6,075 bases of DNA from an uncultured Dehalococcoidia bacterium. Its GTDB lineage: Bacteria; Chloroflexota; Dehalococcoidia; Tepidiformales; Tepidiformaceae. Position numbers and translations under genes: made by a program. The stretch lies in the NCBI GenBank assembly GCA_937954195.1, contig CALFYR010000454.1, positions 1 through 6,075 of the forward strand. The letters run 5' to 3'. Of the stretch, positions 1 through 6,075 are shown in pieces. Below the pieces are notes generated by a model that saw nothing but the letters and a program-made list of their open reading frames with translations, made no database searches and was not told where the DNA came from. Each line of letters opens with the position of its first letter. The stretch's first letter is position 1.

Positions 1-304
1 CAATCCGATCCGCCAGTGTCGGCCCTTCCACCAACTCCATCACAATCGCCCGCTCTTCGATCCCAAAGATCGCCGCGATGTTCGGATGGTTCAACGAAGC
101 CAGCACCTGCGCTTCGCGCGTAAACCGCGACAACCTGTCTCCATCCTGCGCATACGAGTCCGGCAGCACCTTGATCGCCACATCGCGGTTGAGCTTGGTA
201 TCCGTGGCACGATACACGGCCCCCATGCCACCCTCACCGAGTTTCGTGGTGATGCGGTAATGAGCGATTTGTGTTGGTTGCAGAGTAGGCGTAGTATATC
301 GCAA
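1..304 (-). CDS. Hanks-type serine/threonine protein kinase, N-terminal part (runs off the left edge)
   Basis: Read on the minus strand, the frame gives about 100 residues of the N-lobe of a eukaryotic-like protein kinase: the glycine-rich ATP loop GEGGMGAVY, the ATP-anchoring lysine in VAIKVLP, a helix-C segment FTREAQVLASLNHPNI with the salt-bridge glutamate, then AAIFGIEE and the hinge strand AIVMELVEGPTLADRI. Such kinases autophosphorylate and phosphorylate cytosolic proteins; in acidobacteria they often have a transmembrane segment and sensor repeats after the kinase domain, which lie outside this window. An in-frame TGA at 308-310 limits the N-terminus, and no ATG lies before the glycine loop, so the start must be non-ATG: TTG at 302-304 is used here, and CTG at 281-283 is an alternative. 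The family call is firm; the start is not. The gene is divergent from the toxin-antitoxin remnant. Confidence 0.9.
   Translation of the reverse strand, partial: MRYTTPTLQPTQIAHYRITTKLGEGGMGAVYRATDTKLNRDVAIKVLPDSYAQDGDRLSRFTREAQVLASLNHPNIAAIFGIEERAIVMELVEGPTLADRI
293..298 (-). promoter_or_regulatory. Possible -10 box (TATACT) in front of the kinase gene
   Basis: On the minus strand TATACT matches the sigma-70 -10 consensus in five of six positions. No recognisable -35 element lies 16-18 nt further upstream. If it is used, transcription would begin near 286, downstream of the TTG at 302-304, which would favour a start at or after CTG 281-283 on a nearly leaderless message. Weak evidence. Confidence 0.25.
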
Positions 305-336
305 CCCTCAAATAGAGTTTGGTACACTCCACCCGA

Positions 337-585
337 ATGCGATACGGACTATTCATCTCTGAAGAAGCGCGGGAACAACTCCGCGAACTTCCTGACGAGA
401 TTCGTCGCAACATCGGCTACCGGCTACAGCTTCTGCAGGACGACTTAGCCGGAGATGTGAAGAAACTCGAAGGGCAGCGCAGCCGCTACCGGCTTCGCGC
501 CGGAACTCACTGAATTCTCTTCCGCCTCGACGGCGCTAGAATCGAAGTGTATGCTGTGAAGCAGCGGAAAGACGCTTATGAGTGA
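337..585 (+). pseudogene. RelE/ParE-superfamily toxin gene interrupted by an in-frame TGA
   Basis: From ATG 337 the frame reads MRYGLFISEEAREQLREL and continues for 58 codons to HGT-type RelE sequence ending RYRLRAGTH, then hits TGA at 511-513. The same frame then continues without any shift for 23 codons, ILFRLDGARIEVYAVKQRKD and AYE, to TGA at 583-585. The whole is 82 codons, the usual size of a RelE-type ribosome-dependent mRNA endonuclease. The stop occupies the place of the conserved arginine in the G-[YH]-R-[IVL]-[LV]-[FY] motif (Arg61 of E. coli RelE), and TGA is one transition from the arginine codon CGA. The product as encoded (58 residues) lacks the last strands and the catalytic basic residues and should be inactive. 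An upstream in-frame ATG at 319 is possible, but MRYGLFIS at 337 fits the family start. The 3' end overlaps the antitoxin gene by 8 nt. A sequencing error is the main alternative. Confidence 0.82.
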
Positions 586-760
586 CCTTGCACAGGGATC
601 GAAAGAGCCGACAATTCAAGAGATCGCCGCCGAACTTGCGCGGCTCAGAGAGCGTGTTGAAGACCTCGAAGACGCCCGCGAACTTGACGCGGCCATTCGC
701 CGTAACGGTGACAAACCTCTCATCACTTGGGATCAGGCGAAGCAAGACCTTGGCCTGTAA
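578..760 (+). CDS. Small coiled-coil antitoxin, partner of the upstream RelE-type toxin
   Basis: A 60-residue acidic protein. Residues about 12-43 form a strongly heptad-like helix (IAAELARLRERVEDLEDARELDAAI), followed by a short C-terminal segment, KPLITWDQAKQDLGL, of the kind type II antitoxins use to wrap and neutralise RelE-like toxins. There is no clear separate DNA-binding domain, so autoregulation of the pair cannot be read from the sequence. Start ATG 578 lies inside the last codons of the toxin frame, an arrangement typical of translational coupling; a weak purine-rich GGAAAG at 565-570 stands 7 nt upstream. The order is toxin first, antitoxin second. The frame is intact while its toxin is broken, the direction of decay expected because losing the antitoxin first would be toxic. 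The family assignment is from sequence style and context, not from a search. Confidence 0.75.
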   Translation: MSDLAQGSKEPTIQEIAAELARLRERVEDLEDARELDAAIRRNGDKPLITWDQAKQDLGL

Positions 761-1045
761 ACCAGTCGCACTGAGAAAGGCCGGCAGTCCGTCGCTGAAC
801 TGATCGGGCGTTGCCCCTGTGGCCCCAGTAGTGCGAGGAGATCTATTCACCCGCGTCCGTGGTTGCCCGTGTCGCTCCGCTTCTTGCCGCTCGTATTCGA
901 CGGGGTCTACAGCTTCGAACCGGCGCGGATGTTGTTCCAGCTCAGTCGTGAGCGAGATGTTCATGACGGGGCTCCAACGTTATGTTGATTCCAAAGCAGG
1001 CGTGGTGTCTGGCAACCCGCAAACGCTAGGATGGTCGTGGCGCCT
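761..1045. other. Non-coding stretch between the antitoxin and the secreted protein gene
   Basis: Apart from the possible ParD-like scrap on the minus strand, I see no gene, tRNA, repeat or convincing terminator here. The plus-strand frame crossing it (from 819) is cysteine- and serine-rich and reads out of frame into the next gene, so it is not coding. Near the right end TAGGAT (1027-1032) could be a -10 box for the gene starting at 1046, which would then have a leader of only a few bases; no matching -35 is apparent. Confidence 0.4.
932..964 (-). pseudogene. Possible relic of a ParD-like antitoxin N-terminus
   Basis: On the minus strand from ATG 964 the frame begins MNISLTTELEQ, closely resembling the first strand and start of helix 1 of ParD-type ribbon-helix-helix antitoxins (which commonly open MN[IV]SLTPELE). 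After that the frame turns to proline- and arginine-rich sequence with no ParD helix, and runs on antisense through the intact antitoxin gene. Neither other minus-strand frame restores a convincing ParD continuation, although one gives NNIRAGSK, vaguely like the next ParD segment. Eleven residues are too few to be sure; chance is possible. Confidence 0.25.
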
Positions 1046-1693
1046 ATGCGCGTGTCGATGCCAATCCTGTCTCTACTGGCTCTGGTGCTCACAGCCCAGG
1101 GACCGTTGCCGAAGCTCTATCCCGTGGATGAGTCCGCCCGCGATCCTTCATTTCAAGCGTTCACCTCCCGCCTGCGCTCAGCCGTGGATCGCCGCAACAC
1201 AAAAGCCCTGCGCCGTCTGGTCGATGACGACGTCGTCGTAGGCCCGGACAAAGACGACCGAGGCTGGCGCAAGTTCCTCGAGCGCTGGCGTCCCGACGAT
1301 GCCGAAACCCCGCTCTGGGCGGCGCTCGGTGAGTGCCTGCACCTCGGCTTTCTCCGCGAGCAGCCCGACCTCTATCTCTCCCCCTACGTCGTCTGGCGCT
1401 TTCCGGATCACCTCAGCCGGAGCAGGCACCTCGTGGTGGCCAAGGAGAAAGTCCCCTTGCGCGAGTCCCCTTCCCTCCAAGCCCCAGTGCGCGCCACGCT
1501 CTCCTTCGACATCGTCCGTCCCGCGGGCGACCCCGTGCGTTCCGAAGGACTTGCCACCTTCATGCCCGTCGAAACCGGCGAGGGCCTGCGCGGCTTCGTC
1601 AACGCCACCGACGTAATCAGCCCGATGATGCCCCGCGCGCAATTCGGCTTTCGCCAGAAACGCTGGGTGCTGATCGCCCTGGAATCGGATTGA
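1046..1693 (+). CDS. Exported protein of unknown function with SH3-like C-terminal part
   Basis: The product is 215 residues from ATG 1046, or 220 from the in-frame ATG 1031. The later start is preferred because it gives a compact signal peptide (MRVSMPILSLLALVLTAQG) and leaves room for a ribosome after the possible -10 at 1027-1032. Residues 35-82 form a helical segment (DPSFQAFTSRLRSAVDRRN, then KALRRLVDDDVVVGP and a W-R-KFLERW stretch) of the type found in small exported proteins with a DUF4440/SnoaL-like flavour. Residues about 128-192 resemble a bacterial SH3 domain: VVAKEKVPLRESPSLQAPV, then GLRGFVNATDVISPM. The tail, RAQFGFRQKRWVLIALESD, ends in a W-x-L strand. No catalytic motif is visible. 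It lies in the same direction as the amidohydrolase operon, 45 nt upstream, but that operon has its own -10 box, so co-function is uncertain. It is probably periplasmic or envelope-associated. Confidence 0.75.
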   Translation: MRVSMPILSLLALVLTAQGPLPKLYPVDESARDPSFQAFTSRLRSAVDRRNTKALRRLVDDDVVVGPDKDDRGWRKFLERWRPDDAETPLWAALGECLHLGFLREQPDLYLSPYVVWRFPDHLSRSRHLVVAKEKVPLRESPSLQAPVRATLSFDIVRPAGDPVRSEGLATFMPVETGEGLRGFVNATDVISPMMPRAQFGFRQKRWVLIALESD

Positions 1694-1718
1694 CCGCCCC
1701 GCACCTCGGGCCGCCCCC

Positions 1719-1724
1719 TATAAT
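1719..1724 (+). promoter_or_regulatory. -10 box (TATAAT) of the amidohydrolase operon
   Basis: A perfect TATAAT lies 14 nt before ATG 1739, in an otherwise very GC-rich 45-nt gap. With the usual 6-8 nt to the start of transcription, the leader would be only about 8 nt, with no room for a Shine-Dalgarno site, and none is seen. The only -35-like hexamer, TTGACC at 1690-1695 (overlapping the upstream stop codon), is 23 nt away, too far for a standard sigma-70 promoter. Confidence 0.5.
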
Positions 1725-1738
1725 ACATAGATACCGCC

Positions 1739-3081
<1,343 letters not shown>

Positions 3082-3085
<4 letters not shown>

Positions 3086-4425
3086 AAGCCCTACTCCTGC
3101 TCACGGCAAGCGTGCTCTCCGCCGCGCCGCCCATCGTCATTCAGAACGCCACGGTCCTCACCGTCACCAAAGGCTCCTTCAAGGGCAGCGTTGTCGTCCA
3201 GGACGGCAAGATCAAAGAGGCCGGCGAGAAGGTCATGATCCCGCCCGGCGCACAGATCATCGATGCCTCTGGCCAGTTCATCATGCCCGGCATCATCGAT
3301 GCCCATTCGCACATCGCCGCCGACTCCATCAACGAAAGCTCCGTGAGCGTCTCTTCCATGGTCGGCATCGAAGACGTGCTTGACCCGGAAGCCATCTCCA
3401 TCTACCGCGCCCTGGCTGGCGGGGTCACCACCGTCAACGTGCTGCACGGCAGCGCCAACGCCATCGGCGGCAAGTGCGTCGTCATCAAGACCCGCTGGGG
3501 CAAGGATCGCGAAGGCATCCTCTTTGAAGGCGCAAAGCCCGGCATCAAGTTCGCCCTCGGCGAGAACCCCAAGCGCCAGGGCATGTCCGCCTCCACCCGC
3601 ACGCCCGGCGGACCGCAGTACCTCCGTTACCCCGGCACACGCATGGGCGTCGAAGACGTCATCCGTCAAGCCTTCAACGATGCCAAGATCTACCAGGCGG
3701 AATGGAAGACCTACAACGGCCGCAAGGCCCGCGGCGAGACGGTCATCCCGCCCAAGCGCGACCTCAAGCTCGACGCCCTCGTCGAGATCCTCGAAGGCAA
3801 GCGCCTCGTCCACGCCCACTGCTACCGCGCCGATGAGATCCTCATGCTGCTCCGCGTCGCCGACGAGTTCGGCTTCAAGATCAAGACCCTCCAGCACGTC
3901 CTCGAAGGCTACAAAGTGGCCAAGGAGATCAAGGAGCACGGCGCCGGCGCATCCACCTTCTCCGACTGGTGGGCCTACAAAGTCGAGGCCTTCGACGCCA
4001 TCCCCTACAACGCCGCCATCATGGTGAAGAAGGGCATCCTGGTTTCGCTCAACTCCGATAGCGGCGAGCTGATGCGCCGCCTCAACACCGAAGCCGGCAA
4101 GACCATGAAGTACGGCGGCCTCACCGAAACCGAAGCGCTGTCGCTCATCACCATCAACCCCGCCAGACAACTCGACATCGATGAGCGCGTCGGCTCCATC
4201 GAGCCCGGCAAGGATGCCGACCTCGTCATCTACGACAAGCATCCGCTGTCGAGCTTCGCCAAGGTACAGAAGGTTCTCATCGACGGCTCCGTCTACTTCG
4301 ACCGCGACCGCGATATCACCGAACGCCAGCAGCGCGAACTCCGCAAGAAGCAACTGCTCGAGAAGGAGAAGCAAAGCCAGCCTCAGCAGAAGAAGAACGC
4401 CGCGCCCACACGGAGGCTCCAGTGA
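3082..4425 (+). CDS. Exported metal-dependent amidohydrolase with complete active site (second of three)
   Basis: 447 residues from ATG 3082, with a short signal peptide (MKALLLLTASVLSAA). Superfamily features in order: beta-sandwich strands IVIQNATVLTVTKG and VVVQDGKIKEAGEK; metal motif PGIIDAHSH (His75, His77); GVTTVNVLHGSANAIGG at 114-130; KFALGENPK at 156-164, whose Lys156 may be the bridging carboxylated lysine; LVHAHCYRADE (His244 or His246); LQHVLEG (His272); and LNSDSGE (Asp326, the catalytic base position). The C-terminal ERVGSIEPGKDADLVIYD rebuilds the sandwich. The fold class is that of imidazolonepropionase-like and peptide-cleaving amidohydrolases; the substrate cannot be read from sequence, and the signal peptide argues for hydrolysis of an external or periplasmic C-N bond. 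Residues 408-447 form a highly charged Lys/Glu/Gln tail absent from the two neighbours. It overlaps the upstream stop codon (ATGA) and the downstream start (GTGA), so translation is probably coupled. Confidence 0.93.
4412..4416 (+). promoter_or_regulatory. Ribosome binding site of the third amidohydrolase-like gene
   Basis: GGAGG stands 5 nt before the GTG at 4422, supporting this non-ATG start, which immediately gives a signal peptide and overlaps the preceding TGA. Confidence 0.8.
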
Positions 4426-5669
4426 AGCACCTCTCCTTCTTCCTCGCCGCCACGCTCTTTGCGGGCGCTGACGACACCTTCGTCCTGCGCGGTGTTACTG
4501 TCCATCCCGTCACCGGACCCGATGTCGAGAACGCCTCGCTTCTCGTCGTCGACGGCAAGATCGCCGAGATCGGCGATGCCAAGCTCAAGACGCCGAAGAC
4601 CACCAGGACCATCGACGCCAAGGGGCTCCACGCCTATCCCGGCATGATCGACTCCGCCACGCAAGTCGGCATGTCCGAAATCAGCTCGGTCCGCGAAACC
4701 TCCGATGTCAGCGAGCTGGGCGATTTCAAGCCGCAACTGCGCGCCGCCATCGCCGTCAATCCGGCGAGCGAGCACATCCCCGTCATCCGCGCCAACGGTA
4801 TCACGGCCGCCATGGCTGTCCCCGACGGAGGCATCATCGCCGGGCAGGCATCGCTCATGCACCTGGATGGCTGGACATGGGAAGAGATGGCCATCCGCAT
4901 CGATGCCGCGATGCACCTCCGTTTCCCCACCATATCCACCGGCGGCTTCCTGTCGCGGACCTCATTCCCCGAAGCCCGCCGCAACTACGAAACCCGCCTC
5001 AAGAATCTCTCGGAGTACTTCGAGCAGGCCCGCCGCTATCAGAAAGCCAAGGCTGCCGCCGGCCCCGGTTTCAAGCCCGACCTGGCCCTGGAAGCGATGC
5101 TGCCGGTGCTGGCGAAGAAGACGCCCATCATGATCACGGCCACGCGCGAGCGGGCCATCAAGGACGCCGTCACCTGGAGCGAGAAGGAAGGCGTGCGCAT
5201 CGTCCTCGCCGAAGTCCGCCGCCCCGGCGAATCGCTCGCCCTGCTCAAGCAGAAGAATATCCCCGTCATTCTGGGACCCACCCAGGAACTGCCGCTCGAG
5301 GAAGACGACCCCTACGACGAAGCGTTCACCGTCCCGGTGGAAGTCCACAAAGCCGGCGTCAAGTTCGCCTTCGGCAGCTTCGGCAACCAGTTCAGCCGCA
5401 ATCTTCCGTATCAGGCAGCCACGGCCGCCGCCTTCGGACTGCCGTACGAGGAAGCACTCAAGTCCGTCACCCTATACCCCGCTCAGATCTGGGGCGTCGA
5501 TGACCGCATGGGCTCCATCGAGAAGGGCAAGTGGGCGGACATCATTGTCACGGACGGCGATCCGCTCGAAGTCAAGACCAACGTCAAGCGCATGTTCATT
5601 CAAGGCAAGGAAGTAGACCTTGAAAGCAAGCACACGCGCCTGTACAAGAAATACCTGGCCCGCCCCTGA
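4422..5669 (+). CDS. Exported amidohydrolase-family protein lacking all metal ligands (third of three)
   Basis: 415 residues from GTG 4422. Signal peptide MKHLSFFLAATLFAGA. Beta-sandwich strands FVLRGVTVHPVTGPDVENA and LLVVDGKIAEIGD lead to YPGMIDSATQVG, where the HxH histidines are replaced by Ala79 and Gln81. By hand alignment with the middle protein the lysine becomes Met164, the histidine pair of VHAHCYRADE becomes Thr239 and Thr241 (ITATRERA), the next histidine becomes Glu264 and the catalytic aspartate becomes Phe320. Segments SEISSVRETSDVSELGDF (85-102), NGITAAMAVPDGGIIAGQ (125-142) and HLDGWTWEEMAI (147-158) look conserved rather than eroded. The C-terminal signature DDRMGSIEKGKWADIIVTDG at 360-379 is intact and resembles the first protein more than the middle one. 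Probably a periplasmic non-catalytic partner. It is the last gene of the operon, its stop 5 bp from that of the convergent gene. Confidence 0.88.
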   Translation: MKHLSFFLAATLFAGADDTFVLRGVTVHPVTGPDVENASLLVVDGKIAEIGDAKLKTPKTTRTIDAKGLHAYPGMIDSATQVGMSEISSVRETSDVSELGDFKPQLRAAIAVNPASEHIPVIRANGITAAMAVPDGGIIAGQASLMHLDGWTWEEMAIRIDAAMHLRFPTISTGGFLSRTSFPEARRNYETRLKNLSEYFEQARRYQKAKAAAGPGFKPDLALEAMLPVLAKKTPIMITATRERAIKDAVTWSEKEGVRIVLAEVRRPGESLALLKQKNIPVILGPTQELPLEEDDPYDEAFTVPVEVHKAGVKFAFGSFGNQFSRNLPYQAATAAAFGLPYEEALKSVTLYPAQIWGVDDRMGSIEKGKWADIIVTDGDPLEVKTNVKRMFIQGKEVDLESKHTRLYKKYLARP

Positions 5670-5674
5670 ATGCG

Positions 5675-6075
5675 TCAGCGGGGCCCGCGCAGGTGGCGGT
5701 CAAAGAAGGCCATCATCGCTCCGCGCGTGGCGCTGCCGCCGGCCACGAAGGCGTTATGCCCGGCGCCATCGACGATGAAGAACGTGACGTTCTTCGCCCC
5801 TGCCTTCTTCAGCGCATCGGCCAGCTTGTGCGATTGGCTGATGGGCACGGTCTTGTCCGCGTTGCCATGGATGAGCAGCATGGGCGGTGCGCCGGCATGC
5901 ACATAGGTGAGCGGCATGCTGTTGCGGGCGCGCTCTCGCGCGGCCTCGGCGGGTCCGCCGAAGAGGTTCTCCCAATTGGCCGAGCCCGCGCGGGGCGCAC
6001 CCCAATCGAGGAAGTCCACCGGAGTGGCGGCGGCCACCGCGGCCTGTATGGCGCTCGATTGCTCCTGGTAAGGGC
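5675..6075 (-). CDS. Alpha/beta hydrolase (esterase/BD-FAE-like), C-terminal part (runs off the right edge)
   Basis: The minus-strand frame is open from the window edge for 132 residues to TGA at 5675-5677. It shows the end of an alpha/beta hydrolase: SSAIQAAVAAATPVDFLDWG, then GSANWENLFGG (cap or loop), PLTYVHAGAPPMLLIHGNAD with the catalytic aspartate (codon 5855-5857) in HGNADKTVP, the helix SQSHKLADALKKAGAKN, strand VTFFIVDGAGHN with the catalytic histidine (codon 5756-5758), and a final helix MMAFFDRHLRGPR. This is the layout of the exported esterase/xylanase-like hydrolases annotated as BD-FAE or dienelactone-hydrolase related. The nucleophile serine (GxSxG) and any signal peptide are beyond the edge, so substrate and location are unknown. 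A GTG at 6037 is only an internal codon, since the frame continues upstream. Confidence 0.87.
   Translation of the reverse strand, partial: PYQEQSSAIQAAVAAATPVDFLDWGAPRAGSANWENLFGGPAEAARERARNSMPLTYVHAGAPPMLLIHGNADKTVPISQSHKLADALKKAGAKNVTFFIVDGAGHNAFVAGGSATRGAMMAFFDRHLRGPR

Noticed and set aside
511..513. Selenocysteine or programmed readthrough at the toxin TGA
   Set aside because: The replaced residue is an arginine in the family, not cysteine, and no hairpin of the selenocysteine type is evident just downstream.
536..964. Full 142-codon minus-strand frame as a real gene
   Set aside because: After the first 11 residues it has no family-like sequence and lies antisense across the well-supported antitoxin gene.
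819..1241. Plus-strand frame of 140 codons crossing the non-coding stretch
   Set aside because: Cysteine/serine-rich, overlaps the secreted protein gene in another frame, with no ribosome site or recognisable motif.
1690..1724. TTGACC plus TATAAT as a standard sigma-70 promoter
   Set aside because: The spacer would be 23 nt, well beyond the usual 16-18.
3091..4374. Minus-strand open frame of 427 codons antisense to the middle amidohydrolase
   Set aside because: Its Gly/Ala/Val/Asp-rich composition is the mirror of C/G third positions in the real gene; no motif or start signal. The 327-codon one at 2072-3055 is the same artefact.
5671..5690. GC-rich palindrome-like GCGGGGCCCGC as a terminator
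   Set aside because: It leaves no usable loop, has no T-run, and lies inside the coding end of the convergent hydrolase.

Overview
The window reads as a GC-rich soil-type bacterium, most likely an acidobacterium of the Solibacter/Bryobacter kind. That placement is inference. It rests on the Hanks-type kinase with its GEGGMGAVY and HPNIAAIFGIEE style, the exported tandem amidohydrolases, the SH3-tailed exported protein, and strong C/G preference at third codon positions. No 16S or other marker gene is present.

Left part (1-1030): the 5' part of a Ser/Thr protein kinase gene runs leftward out of the window. It is divergent from a small RelE-type toxin / coiled-coil antitoxin pair. The toxin frame carries one in-frame TGA exactly where the conserved RelE arginine should be, and reads on perfectly after it, so it looks like a freshly inactivated toxin (337-585) with an intact antitoxin (578-760). 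The stretch 761-1045 has no convincing gene. It holds only an 11-residue ParD-like N-terminus on the minus strand that loses similarity at once.

Middle (1046-1693): a secreted protein of unknown function, with a signal peptide, a helical N-terminal domain and an SH3-like C-terminal part.

Main block (1739-5669): three amidohydrolase-superfamily proteins, each with its own signal peptide, in one operon whose genes overlap by four bases (ATGA, then GTGA), each junction preceded by GGAGG. A TATAAT box lies 14 nt before the first ATG. Only the middle protein keeps the metal ligands (HxH, Lys, His, His, Asp). The first and third keep the superfamily frame (N-terminal beta sandwich, PG[LM]IDS, C-terminal DR[LM]GSIEKGK) but have lost every ligand position. 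The natural reading is a periplasmic assembly of one metallohydrolase with two non-catalytic paralogues. This is the most interesting feature of the window.

Right end (5675-6075): the C-terminal part of an alpha/beta hydrolase (catalytic Asp and His visible, nucleophile outside) on the minus strand, converging on the operon with only 5 bp between stop codons.
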